A stretch of 64,000 nt of DNA from Macrotrachela quadricornifera (taxonomy: Eukaryota; Rotifera; Eurotatoria; Philodinida; Philodinidae). Positions 44,974 to 56,751 of this stretch are shown here, in pieces. The notes beneath the pieces are model-generated. The model saw nothing but the letters and a program-made list of their open reading frames with translations. It did no database searches and had not been told where the DNA came from. A program made the position numbers and the translations under genes. The first letter of the stretch is position 1, and each line of letters begins with the position of its first letter. Where the stretch lies: positions 873,455-937,454 of the forward strand of contig JAJEKB010001368.1 of assembly GCA_022393335.1 (NCBI GenBank), read 5' to 3'.

Positions 44974-47607
44974 ATGTTGATGTTACATTGGTGGAAATTT
45001 TATTGGCTGTTCTTCTACATTCTATTTGGCCAATTTAATCTCAAGAATGCAGAAGAAACTTGGCCACTCTTAAACTTTTCTAGCATACAAATATTGGGCG
45101 TTTTTCCAGACAAACCAAATGCATCTGAATCGGAAGCTTTAACATATTCTATTCAATCTCGTGCGATGTTCCAAGCAGCAATGGTACTTGCTCAGCAGTA
45201 TAACATCACTGTTCAAGGTCAATTCATTGGTTGGCAAATAGTACAAACAAGTGGAGATATAATAAGTGCTCTAAGTAATACGTGTCAAGTCATATCTACT
45301 TCGAATATCGTAGGTATTATGGGACCAGCATTGTCAAGAGAAGCTCATGTTATTGCTCCCTTTGCCAAATCAGTTGGTATTCCTGCGGTATCGTATGGTG
45401 CAACTGATCCTGAATTATCTAATCGAAATGCATATCCTGCTTTTTACCGTACAATTCCTTCAGATAATGCAGCTGCATTAGCAATCGTAAAATTATTTAT
45501 TCGATTTAAATGGACATCATGTATTGTTATCTATCAAACTGATGCATTTGGATCTGGCGGTGCAGATGCAATTAGCAAAGCATTTAATAATAATGGTTTA
45601 ACAATAAGCGAAACATTGGCATTTGATATAACGACGTTCAATTTTCGTGGTGATTTAAAAACTATTTTATTGAGCCTTCCAACTCGAATTGTATTAGTGT
45701 GGGCAGATACAGTCTATACAACTTCTATTTTGCAACAAGCAATTGATAATGATGTTTTGGGACCACAATTTCTATGGATATTAAGTACAAGTATCTCATT
45801 GACTTCTTTCAATAAAACATCATTTGAAAAGTTGATTGGTATACTTAGTTTAGAACCTGTTGTTGGAAATGTAGTTGATGCACCAATAAATACAACATTG
45901 TTAAATGCTACATATGATATTTGGCAGAAGTATGAACGAGAAACATTTCCTGGACCCGGTCAAGTAGATACATATGCACTCTTTGCATTTGATGCCACTT
46001 GGTTATTGATTCAATCTTTGCAACAACTTTGTTTAACGAATACTAATAGTTCAATTTCATGTCTCTCAATAATAAATGCTTCATTCTGCTTTAATCGTTA
46101 TTTACAAAATGGGAATTCATTATTTAACACAATTAATACCATTGAATTTCTTGGTATATCTGGTCCAATACAATTTAGTATTAATAGCACAGATAGAATC
46201 AATGGAGCTTATTATGTTGTAAAAAACATTCAACCATTATCTAATAGTTTAAAATTTTTGTCCGTTTTGGTATGGTATGATTCTAATGAATGGACATTAT
46301 CATCTGAAGGTAATATTATTTTGTGGCCAGGCAGTTCGTTAGCATCTCCTACTGGTATCGCTGGACTTTTTGGTGTAAACTTACGAATTGGTGTAATTAA
46401 ATCATCTCCATATACAATGATAACAGATAAAGTTGGACAAAACTCTACAAATTTAATTGGTTTTGTTCCTGATCTGATCGATATTTTAAAGACTCGTATG
46501 GGATTTATTCCTAATATAATTTTAGCATCATCTAATGCAACCTATAGTGGAATGGTTACGGCAGTAGCAAATGGTATTTACGATATTGTCATTGGTGATC
46601 TAACTGTAACTTCTAAACGAAGAGAAATTGTCGATTTTTCAGCTGCAATATTTGATAATTCTGTACGTGTCGTTGTTCGACAGGCAGTTTCTGATAATGT
46701 TGATCTTTTCTCGTATCTAAAACCATTTTCACTTAATCTTTGGTTAGCACTCTTGGCAACGTGTATCTATGCAGCTATTTTAATGTGCCTGTTAGAACGA
46801 CAAGAAAATGAAGCTTTGAGAGATCAATCACTTGTTGCTTCAAGTTCCTTGAGTATGTGGTATTCTTTTGGTACGCTTATGGGATATGGTGCAGATTTTC
46901 AAGCAAAAACAGCTGCTGGACGAATAATAACTGTCGGTTTATATATGTTAAGTTTGATCTTAGTAGCAACGTATACTGCAAATTTGGCATCTAATTTAAC
47001 AATATCAAGATCGAAAATTATTATTTCTGGAATTGATGATATTAAAAATGGTAAATTACCATTTTCTCGTGTTGGAATTATTACTGAATCATCTATAGAA
47101 GATTATTATTTACGAGAAATTTCTGATAATGTTAGAAATTTTTATCCATTAAAAAATGAAACTGATTTGTACAATAGTTTACTGAATAATATCATTGATG
47201 CATCAATTATGGATATTGGAAATTTAGAATATTCGATTAATAAATTTTATTGTAATTTAACATTAGCTGGAACAAGTTTTGCTCTAAGTGCATATGGTAT
47301 TGTTGTTCCTAAACAATGGATTTATTTGCGAACATTAGATATTAATATTTTATCATTAAGAGAATTAGGTATTTTGGATGACTTAAGACGAAAATGGTTC
47401 GAAGGAAAGACCTGTTCTGATTTGCCAACAACTGATTCAGTTACCAGTATTGATTTTTTTGCAATTAGTGGTTTATTTCTCACTTTTGCAGTTATTACTG
47501 GATTAGCATTATTATTATTCATTTGGAAGAAACGATTAGCTATTAAATATTATTTCTATACTAAAACCCATTCAATCCAACCTAGACCCAGCACCGAACC
47601 ACTTTGA
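44974..47607 (+). CDS. ionotropic glutamate receptor with GYG pore motif
   Basis: Single exon, 877 aa. Order: signal-like N terminus (WLFFYILFGQF); amino-terminal ANF/LIVBP domain (~40-445, for example IVGIMGPALSREAHVIAPFA); ligand-binding lobe S1 (~467-575) with the ligand-contact Arg region LTVTSKRREIVDFSAAIF (Arg549/550); TM1 (~588-607); re-entrant pore MWYSFGTLMGYGADFQ with Gly637-Tyr-Gly639; TM3 (~651-672) ending in the gating motif ATYTANLASNLT (cf. SYTANLAAF); lobe S2 (~680-820); TM4 (~828-850); short tail. This is the full animal iGluR architecture. The GYG resembles a K+-channel filter, as described for the Adineta vaga receptor AvGluR1. Agonist and ion selectivity are inferred only. 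Confidence 0.93.
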   Translation: MLMLHWWKFYWLFFYILFGQFNLKNAEETWPLLNFSSIQILGVFPDKPNASESEALTYSIQSRAMFQAAMVLAQQYNITVQGQFIGWQIVQTSGDIISALSNTCQVISTSNIVGIMGPALSREAHVIAPFAKSVGIPAVSYGATDPELSNRNAYPAFYRTIPSDNAAALAIVKLFIRFKWTSCIVIYQTDAFGSGGADAISKAFNNNGLTISETLAFDITTFNFRGDLKTILLSLPTRIVLVWADTVYTTSILQQAIDNDVLGPQFLWILSTSISLTSFNKTSFEKLIGILSLEPVVGNVVDAPINTTLLNATYDIWQKYERETFPGPGQVDTYALFAFDATWLLIQSLQQLCLTNTNSSISCLSIINASFCFNRYLQNGNSLFNTINTIEFLGISGPIQFSINSTDRINGAYYVVKNIQPLSNSLKFLSVLVWYDSNEWTLSSEGNIILWPGSSLASPTGIAGLFGVNLRIGVIKSSPYTMITDKVGQNSTNLIGFVPDLIDILKTRMGFIPNIILASSNATYSGMVTAVANGIYDIVIGDLTVTSKRREIVDFSAAIFDNSVRVVVRQAVSDNVDLFSYLKPFSLNLWLALLATCIYAAILMCLLERQENEALRDQSLVASSSLSMWYSFGTLMGYGADFQAKTAAGRIITVGLYMLSLILVATYTANLASNLTISRSKIIISGIDDIKNGKLPFSRVGIITESSIEDYYLREISDNVRNFYPLKNETDLYNSLLNNIIDASIMDIGNLEYSINKFYCNLTLAGTSFALSAYGIVVPKQWIYLRTLDINILSLRELGILDDLRRKWFEGKTCSDLPTTDSVTSIDFFAISGLFLTFAVITGLALLLFIWKKRLAIKYYFYTKTHSIQPRPSTEPL

Positions 47608-50600
47608 ATCTTGATTCAGATAATTCTCATTAGATCTGGATTGGAATAAACATTTGATACATATAAGAATTTGTTTTTTTGCTTTCTTATCAATATAACT
47701 CGCTGAAAAGTAAAATAAATCCTATTACTAATGAAATAATTGCTCATTAGAAGCTATTTGTTAAGAGTACGAGTTGCTTAGAATTTCTTAATGATATCAT
47801 TATCCTATTGATAAAAATATACGAATTTACTAATCGTCGCACACAAAAAATTTTCTTAAGAATATTCATAGGAATAATATAGTTTTGACGAAGTGTATCG
47901 ATGAATACTAATACTTGATCTAATGTATAGATAAAAACATTAATGTTTATCAATTTAAAATGAACTTTAAACGAAATGAATTAATTGATTTACTTGCTCT
48001 CAGGGATGGACAGTTTCGGTTCCATCTCAGACTTGTGCGTTGACTTCAAAAGAGTATCTTTTTCCTTGATTTTTCATTTAACGGGTTTTTGAGGTTTTTG
48101 AGTAACAGGAAATATGAAAAGAAATGAATAACAGGTGAGAGTTATCAAATGTAGAAGATCAGAGTTGTACTTGAGAAATATTAATTTAGTTAATATTTCT
48201 TTTGTGAGATGTCCTCTATGTAGTCGTATGATGAAAACACTTGCTTAAAAGACGCTGATGCTACAAATACACATAAAAATGGAAAAGCAACAAACTGAAA
48301 TATGAATAGTTTTTGCTTTTTTGAAAGTAAGAGTGTCGTCATCAGATACTTCTTTTGAGAAAAGAAAGGAGAAACGAAAAGAAAATGATAGAAAAATACC
48401 TGATAGAAACAAAGAAATAAAACGAATATATATGGAAAATACCATTAACATAGCTATTCATTCCACGTCAATCCAAACAGAATGAGAAAAATTCGGATCC
48501 TTGGCTTGCTCTTATCTTATACGATCATCGTGAAAATAATCTTACATTTTCACATGAAATACTTTCACTTTTGGAAAATTATTTTCAATGATTGTCTTAC
48601 ATTAAACTTAGACCATAAAGTAGTATTCAAACGACATAAATTAATTTTAAATATTTAAGTGTCGTTGAGATTATTCCTAATAGAGAAAAAAAACACTTTT
48701 CTTCTATGAAAATATCAATATTGCAATGGTTAAATGCACATAAATTCCAAATACTATTGATCATCGGTTTAAAATAGATTTTTTAACAATATAAAAATTG
48801 AAAAAAGCATGAGCACAAGTTTAAATAGGTAAGACAATGGCATTTGTCGACGGTTTTCAATAATGTATAACATATGTATAGATTAACTAATGAAAGTAAT
48901 CATACGCAAGTAAACTCGTTAACCTTTTAAAACCCGAATTTCATGAACCTTACCATATATGTTTGGGCTGTAGTGGAAAGACTACAATCAAATTTTTAAG
49001 CCCTATACTATAATGTTTGAGTGATATATTCATCAAATAAGAATCAAACATAGTTCATTTTGTGTCGAAAATCTCTCGATCCAGGCTCCTACTAAATGTT
49101 TTCTTTGTTTTTTGTTTCTCTAGAATATATCAGGATGCAGGGCATTACAGTAGACATTTTTTTAAATTCGTATTTTTTTAGCTGAGAAAAGAGATCACAA
49201 GTTCAATGACATAAAAACTGCGCCAAAAATGAATGTCTAGTTACATAAATATCTGTACATGCAACATAGATAAAGCTTAATTTAAGAAAGGGACTTTATG
49301 GTGCTCTGCACCTTGGTATATTCTTAAAGAACAAGAAAAAAATTCAAATATATCAAATAGGTCTGGACAGAAGATTCTTGGCTACTAAATCAAAAACCCA
49401 TAAACCGAGAAAAAATGAAAAAGATTTTTCGTTTTTTAAAAAAAAAGCCTGTTTTTCCAGCAGCTAATTACATAAATCTTCAAAAATTTTAGCCAAAAAA
49501 GGAGGTGTTGGATTAAAACCCGTATCATTTCTGAAAGTTCTAAAGACGAACTATTTTTACACGTATTTATCTGAATTTTGAGATTTCTGACGAAAATTGA
49601 CTTTTTTTTTAGAAAGGAGAGGGAGCACCACAAGAAGCTTACTGTTTGCGTAGATACATACGTATGTGATCTATCATATCCTGAAATAGCGGTTCTCAAA
49701 ATTTTTATAGAGCTCAAGAAAAGAGCCTGCTAAGGCTTGGGCCCAGAAATCGGCATAAATAAAGTCAAGTCGCTCGGCAACATAACACGATATTCCACAA
49801 GCAAACAATGTCGCAAAAAACTTGTTCACCTATAGGCTTTATGGTAAAAAAATGATCGCAATCCAATTCCGAAATCGTGCTCGAAAACTTACCGTTCAGT
49901 ATATTAAAAATCTTACAAACGGATCACCTCTGACCAAGCGCGTATTTTTACCACATATACATACATATGTATCCTGATTACTGTAGTAGCGTCGACTTAT
50001 GAAACTTTTCCTAAGGTATATTAGGAAGTGTCCAAAAATCCAAGGTCTCTAGGCGGAAATTCGGTTTTAGATATCTGTATTACATTTTGACGAAAACCTA
50101 AAGTGATATTCGGAATCAGCACATTAAACTACGTTAGCTTTTTCAGGAGAATATTCAATGGCAACTATTAGTCTATTGTCATTCAGTTGCGACTTAATAT
50201 CATGTATGAATAGATTATTGGATTTTTCCAAATAAATGTCATTTTGTATTCAGATTGAATATGAAAATTAAAGAAAACTTAGATTTTTCAAAAAATCAGC
50301 AGATAATATTGGAAATTATTAGATTTAATATGTTTTCACGGATGCATTGAGTTACCTTTTTTCATTAACCTCTGTGTTTTAATCATCAAAGATAAACTAA
50401 GAATATTTTCAGAAATCTTTATCTATTTTTTCTTTCTAAATTCTTTAAAAATGATCAAAATATAATCCCATTAATCAGCTTTAAAAAAGAAAACTTTTAA
50501 CATAAGATATATAAATGTTTATCTATTTAAAAAGATTAAGCAATTTATTAAGTTTTGCGAAAAAAAAATCTGTAATGAATAGTTTTGGTTAATGACTCTG

Positions 50601-50621
50601 ACACATTTAATAAATAAAATA
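47608..50621. other. gene-poor spacer, one coding-like patch
   Basis: 49789-49977 (plus) is a 62-codon open patch (KNLFTYRLYGKKMIAIQFRN, then TNGSPLTKRVFLP) with an in-frame stop just upstream; possibly a transposase remnant, not identified. The minus-strand frame at 49436-49717 lacks motifs. Otherwise nothing. Confidence 0.3.
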
Positions 50622-51425
50622 TTACGATTGATTTAAATATTTATATTTTCCATCACCTCGAACTTCAAATGAATCTGTTCTTTGAACAGTATTAAGACCA
50701 ATTAATCGATAATGTTGATCAATAGAAACTGCAGCAATAGGACGATCAGTTGTACCAACATTACGTACAGATGACATATGAACATCTGCATTAAATTTAA
50801 AACCCCAAGCAACATAAACACGCGATGGAATTATTGTAACATTATCTAAATATAATTCTTTCTTATGTAAATTTCCACTATGAGCAAATTGAAGTGTATA
50901 TTCAAATTGAACAATTTGAAGACCAAGACGATTGTAAATATTTATAGTATATGAATGTGAATCAGCTGGAGATGACCAACCTTGAAATTTATATGGGTCT
51001 TGAATCTGTGTAGGAGAAAAACTTCCATATGTACCACGAACATCAACCTGAGCTCGGCTAGAATAATTCAAATATTTTATTCATTCAAATATCTCTATGT
51101 GCAACCTAGACGAATATTCTTACTGAGAATCAACAAAAGACCAAACTTTTTCAGCCGTTTTTATCACCTCCATCGGATTAAGGGAACTCATAGAAGGTGC
51201 CTTTAGCAAAGATCTTGTTTGAGCTTCATCCGTAGCGGCTTCACTTCGATAAATCTTTACACTTGATTCTAATATAGGATGCTGATCCATCATTACCATG
51301 ACTAAAGAAGCTTGTGTTTGAAAGTTGTTATTTATACTCAAATGAAGGCATAAGACAATACCAATTATAATCAACAAAACAATCAGAACAAGTATCACAA
51401 TTGCCGATATTAACCAAGCAGACAT
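50622..51425 (-). CDS. small type II membrane protein, unknown extracellular domain
   Basis: Exons 51425-51124 and 51057-50622 with a 66-nt intron (GTAAGA...TTCTAG, phase 2) give 245 aa. One transmembrane segment at residues ~4-27 (LISAIVILVLIVLLIIIGIV) acts as a signal anchor. The C-terminal ~145 aa are soluble: VDVRGTYGSFSPTQIQDPYK, then SYTINIYNRLGLQIVQFEYT and IPSRVYVAWGFKF, ending DSFEVRGDGKYKYLNQS. The regular beta-strand-like alternation suggests a beta-rich extracellular or lumenal domain. I do not recognise the family. Confidence 0.75.
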
Positions 51426-52009
51426 ATCTTAACACAATTATAATCAAGTCTAAAATATAAGATAAACGATGAAGAAGTAAAAAGTACTTTTCTCAATATT
51501 TCTTTCATTTTTTTTTATTCGCGTGATATTGCGAAGAAAAAAAATACACTGATGTACCGTTAAAATAATAAATAAAAAATGATTCTTCCATTACATTCTT
51601 GTTGGAGAAATTAGCGAGTAATTGAAAAAGTTAAAAGACATACATAACGAAAAAGAAATACACGTCTTCGTCACGATTCATACATAGTAACTTAATTATA
51701 CAGTTTACATATATATTATTAATGTGTATATTCTCTTTCAAAAATAACAACAAGCATATATCAAATTCGTTTGAGTTTTACTAATTATTAACAATAATCT
51801 TTATATTTTCATTAAAAAAACAGAACTAATACAGAATATGAGTAATATTCATTTCTTTGATAAAAAATTTAGTTACTGTTTCATGTGGAAATTCGAATGA
51901 AAATGATAATCTTATTACATAAAAGATTAGTTTTGATATAAAAGATTAAGAATTATGGACAAAGTTGTAATTATACAGTCTAGAACATCCTTATGAAAAC
52001 CAACCTTAG
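51426..52009. other. AT-rich intergenic
   Basis: Nothing recognised. Confidence 0.35.
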
Positions 52010-52790
52010 GCCATCAAACTTACCATATGAAGGCACGCTTGGATCTTCAACTACTATACACAGGGGGTATCCTTAGATCTTCAACTACTATATATATGGG
52101 GTATCTTGGATCCTCAAGTACTATATATTGGGCATATCTATAGGTTCTCATGTACTATATAGTGGGAGCGTCCATGGATTCTCAAATGCCTTCGACTGTA
52201 GCGAAGGTCATATGAAAAAAAAATAGTTTATGGGTTTGTGTCAGAGTCAAAAAAATAGCCGAATAGAAGGTGAAAAAACGTTACTCTGAATTCCGAAAGG
52301 AAGAGTATTGGAAATGAAAATTGCTCGTCTGTTTGTTTGCTTTCTTGTTGGTCGAAATTTGGATCAACAGGATTTCAGAAGAGTTTTTCTCTACTAATTG
52401 TCGGACAAAACCTGATGGTTGCTTATTCCCTTGACTGTAGAGATGGTCATATAAAAAAAAGATAGTTTGTGGGTTTCTGTCGGGGTTGAAGGTCAAAAAA
52501 ACGTCCATACCGAAAAGTATTCTATATGATGGGGTAATGATACATCATCAAGCGCTATACTATGTGGGGTATCCATAAGTTCTCAAGACCTCTATCATGG
52601 AGGCACCCATAGGTCCTCAAGTCCTATATTATGAGGGTACCCATAGGTCGTTAACTGCTATTTAGTGATTGTGCCGATGGGTCTTGATGTATTATATGAT
52701 GGAGATATCCATAGTTCCTCCCATTGGATACTGTTGGGTCACCCTTAGGTATTCAAGTCTGATATTATGGGAGCACCACTGAAGCGGGAG
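52010..52790. repeat. minisatellite arrays, ~36-bp unit, flanking a duplicated ~85-bp block
   Basis: 52010-52195 and 52535-52780 consist of diverged units of the form CCATAGGTCCTCAAGT-CTATATTATG-GGGGTA (for example GGTATCCTTAGATCTTCAAC, CACCCATAGGTCCTCAAGTC). Between the arrays, GACTGTAG-GAAGGTCATATGAAAA (52195) and GACTGTAGAGATGGTCATAT (52434) are direct copies with similar continuations (TTTGTGGGTTTCTGTCGGGG). Same family as 43315-43440 but in opposite orientation. Confidence 0.65.
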
Positions 52791-53676
52791 TCCAATATCG
52801 TAGATAAAGCTGTAGAGTCTGGGTTGCAACGCTATGAAAATCAATAGTGTAGTATATTAAGGCATATTCAAGAGTGAATTGCCTCATCTTAGATTTTGTA
52901 ATTGAGAAATACGCATCTAAATATTAGAAAGCTTGGTACAGTGAAGAGACCTAGTTGATCATCTGCATCCACGTCACTGGCTTGTGAACAGTTTTGTGAG
53001 CATCGGCCTGTGATGAATTAATTTTGTCTTTCAAGGTACACATAACGATTGGATTTAAGTCGGAGGTGTACACGTTTTTGGCTGTGAACTCAGATAAACA
53101 GATTCTCTCAGATTAAGAGTTTGATCGTTTTTTTAATGCTTAATTATGAGAATGATAAAAGTATAGAAACTGATACAGATGCCAAGTGTGGTATTATCAG
53201 TAGCTGTTTGGATAAAGTGAACTAGCGTATAAATACTTCTAATCCTTCAGTCAAGAATTGAGCAAGTCACAATGATGAGCGTTATTTGTTAATATTATTG
53301 AAAATATTGAATAAACAAGTTTTTCTTCCAACAAAGAATCCGTAAACAATATTTCTTTAATTTAATTCATCAGTATATTTCTAGATTTGGTGATTGTTGT
53401 ATTATGCAATGAATATAACAAATTATGTATATATCATTCAAGACCAAGTTCTTTTGTACTTTCTCTTTACAACATTTTTCTGCCTTTTTATCTTTGTTTT
53501 TCTTCCATGAGTATTCAGTCAACATATCGTTGTGATTTTCCTTAGCAAAGATGAAAGAAATATTCATTTTTTTTAATAATGTGTTGTAATTTATATTTTA
53601 TTATAGGATTCATTGATTTAATCAATATGTTAACACACCCACAATCAATATATACTTGTTTACACATAATAATTAT
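52791..53676. other. intergenic
   Basis: No gene supported. The frame at 53370-53567 (minus) has no motif. Confidence 0.35.
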
Positions 53677-53823
53677 ATGAATTTATTCAATAGAATCGAT
53701 AAATCCCAAAAAATCAGCCCTCCTAGTTGCTACACAACTCAGTGTAGACATTCATATGGTAAATGTGAGTGTAGTGAAATATTAACTCAGCCAACGAATC
53801 CTCATAAATGTAGAATAAATTAA
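53677..53823 (+). CDS. 48-aa cysteine-containing small ORF, hypothetical
   Basis: ATG to TAA. The second half (PPSCYTTQCRHSYGKCECSE, then PHKCRIN) has five Cys in 30 residues, which is unusual for chance translation here. No signal peptide is visible, so it may be a 3' exon of a Cys-rich secreted protein. Very short; low support. Confidence 0.25.
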   Translation: MNLFNRIDKSQKISPPSCYTTQCRHSYGKCECSEILTQPTNPHKCRIN

Positions 53824-54758
53824 TGATTCCTTGTAGGAAAAAGTTAAAAAAAAATAACACCCTCACCCTCACCTACATATGTCGGCTGATAGTTTTGTCA
53901 TTCATAATTTTCATTTATTTTTTTTATACGGTACATTTTCAATTTCCGAATGGCACAAAATAAAAGTAGAATCTTTCTTAATAAAAATTCGCTTTAAGCA
54001 CCGATCAATAAAACATCTCTGAAACTTATTCGAAAAGATAATTGATAGATCTATCTGATTCTATTGACAATAAAGTTTAGTTTGATAAAGACTATGTGAA
54101 CAATTTTCTGGAGAGTTAACTAGATATTAAATTTTCAATTAAATGTCTTAAAAGATGTAAGAATTTAAGATATCCCATTACCTCTAACGATGTTGATAAA
54201 GTTGAGCTCCTTCTAAACTTTTCAAATTCTTTCTGTCATATTACATCTTGTTGTGGATACGGTTGGTTAGAATACTTTTCTCTTTTTTCTGTTATTGTTA
54301 TTCTTTATTTTTTTCCTTCTTATTTATGTTTCCATGCTGTACGTATTCTATATCTAATTTCCCTCTAATATTATTAAATTTATTTATTCATTTTCTCTCT
54401 TTTCTATGTATAAGCTTTCGTTCGCTCATAAAAATGTTTTTTTTTCATTTAACCTTGGACTGAAAGGAGCTTTGAATCCTAGTATTTACAAATAATAAAC
54501 AAATCTTATTTTCTTCATATTAGATAATTATATTTTAGTCATTAAAATGAACACTCTTTAAAAAATTAACTTACAAATAATTGTAATAGCAATAAAAGTC
54601 CGACTCAATTATATTAAAAGTTTTTTTTTCTCCTGTAGAAAATTTGGATGTTAATTCAACTAGAAAAGACATGCAAAAAAAGAAATTATTCAGTAAAACG
54701 AAGCTGTTTTCAAATAATAAGTAGAACATTTTCTTTATTTGAGCATACATCTTATAAC
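53824..54758. other. AT-rich intergenic
   Basis: T-rich tracts with chance Phe/Leu-rich frames (54248-54463). No gene seen. Confidence 0.35.
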
Positions 54759-54826
54759 TTTGCAAAAACACTTGCAGACATTTTTTTTTCTTTGACATAA
54801 AAAATGTCTGCAAGTGTTTTTGCAAA
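54759..54826. ncRNA. perfect 28-bp hairpin, possible pre-miRNA-like or mini-foldback
   Basis: Arm 54759-54786 is perfectly complementary to 54799-54826, with a 12-nt loop (TTTCTTTGACAT). The core of the stem is CACTTGCAGACA. Length and loop suit a small-RNA precursor, but perfect pairing is equally expected from a tiny palindromic transposon. It ends 79 bp upstream of the FG-GAP gene start codon. Confidence 0.5.
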
Positions 54827-54905
54827 CAGCTATATATATGTAATATGTATTAAACAATTTCTCAGTTTTCTTTATTCAGATAAAAACCATTGTGAGATTG
54901 AAATA

Positions 54906-56751
54906 ATGCCGGTAAGTTAATTAATCAAATAGTGGACGATTTAGATTTATAATACAATTTCAATGAAAATTATTTTTCAATTAATCAAATAAGTTTTTTA
55001 TTAAAATTTCTGAAGAAAAAAAGAAGAAATTGTCTCGGGAACTATTTTTTGAATTTAGGTCGAAATAATTCCATCGGTTGTCGATCCAAACAATATAAGG
55101 TTCTCATCAATTAATGAAATAATTATATAATCATTTATTTTTCTTTAAAGATTCAGACTATTATCAAAAAAAGTCCGAATGATCATTATGACTTGTGTAT
55201 TTGGCATCATTATAATGATTATTGGAATTGTTGTTGCCATGCGTCGAAAAGAATCACCAATAATTAAAGTCATTGGAAATACTACCATTGGTATTAAAAC
55301 TTAATTTTTGTTCTTATTTCTCTCTATCAATAAGAACAAAATCAAATTTTTATAAAGAATAAAATCTTTCGTGAAATATTTCAGGAACAACAAGTACGTC
55401 GATACGAGCATCAACAAGCACTTTGATACGAACGTCAACAAGTACTTCGATACAAACATCAACAAGTACTTCTATTGAAGTATTAACAACGACGAGAACA
55501 ACAACATTGTCAAACATTTGTAAGCATTTTATCATGGGTTAAACTATGTTTATATTAATAAAAATGATTCTAGCAACATCATCATATCAATCGACAACAT
55601 CCATGACATCAACTAGTGTTAATACTTCACCAAATTCCAATGCAACATGTATGAGAAAAATATTAGTTTATTAATATAATGAATATATATATATATTTGA
55701 TTTAGATATTAATTGTAATTCATCAATATTTCAATCTTATAGATCATACGTAACACAAACTCGTCCATGGTCAATTAGTGTTGGTGATCTCAATGGAGAT
55801 GATAATAATGATATAGTTGTTGTTAATAGAGGTAGTACAAATGTTGGAGTTTATCTTGGATTAGGTAATGGAACATTTCAAAATGGAACATTATTTAGAA
55901 TTATCAGTGGTAGTGTATTTGTTACTATTGCTGATATGAATAATGATAATAAAAGTGATTTAATTGTTGCTCAAACTGTAAATAATTCCTTGGCAATATT
56001 ATATGGTTATGGAAATGGAAGTTTTGATACAAGCATAAATTATGCCGTTGGAGTTTATCCATATTGGCTTGATATTGCTGATTTTAATTTAGATAATCAA
56101 TTAGATATTGTTGTTGCTAATGATAGAGAGAGTACATTTATGATTTTAATTGGATATGGAAATAAAACTTTTACAAAAAAAGGAACATATCAAACAGGAA
56201 GTGGTGTAACAGCAATTGTTTCTCAATTTATTAATAATGATCGTTATTTAGATATTGTGATTAGTAATTATTATGATTATACGATAGGTATTTTTTTTGG
56301 AAAGGAAAATGGAACATTTACAACTCAAATAACATATTCAACATCGGGTACACCATGGGGAATTGCTTTACAAGATTTAAATAATGATCATTTTATTGAT
56401 ATAGTTGTTGCTAATTATGATTATAGTTCAATTAATATCTTATTTAATAATGGTAACGGAACTTTTCAACCAGGAATTCTTCATTCAACAGGTGTCAATC
56501 CAACATTTGTTTCTGTTGCTGATTTAAATAATGATAATTTTAATGATATTATTGTCGCAAATAATGGACAATCTTCTTTAACTGCTTTATTAAATAATGG
56601 TTACGGAATATTTAATACAAAATTGTCATTAAATACGAGTGGACATCCAGCAGCTGTTGTTGCTCATGATTTTAATCATGACGGAAAAATTGATATTGCT
56701 TCAGCTAATGAAAATTCACAACGTTTCGATGTTATGTTAAATTTATGTTAA
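54906..56751 (+). CDS. type II membrane protein with seven FG-GAP/VCBS beta-propeller repeats
   Basis: Six exons: 54906-54911, 55059-55099, 55151-55290, 55385-55519, 55574-55648 and 55706-56751. All junctions are GT-AG with matching phases, giving about 480 aa. The first exon encodes only Met-Pro. TM at ~26-46 (MIIMTCVFGIIIMIIGIVVA). A Thr/Ser stalk follows (repeated TSTSI units, exons 4-5). The last exon encodes seven repeats each with a calcium-loop-like D-N-D core (DLNGDDNNDIVVVN; DMNNDNKSDLIVAQ; DFNLDNQLDIVVAN; NNDRYLDIVISN; DLNNDHFIDIVVAN; DLNNDNFNDIIVAN; DFNHDGKIDIASAN), predicting a seven-bladed propeller outside the cell, as in integrin alpha heads. A role in adhesion or ligand binding is inferred. 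Similar bacterial FG-GAP proteins exist, so part of it may be acquired. Confidence 0.88.

Noticed and set aside
52195..52510. Possible gene between minisatellite arrays
   Set aside because: The frame at 52281-52508 is flanked by and partly composed of the duplicated repeat block.
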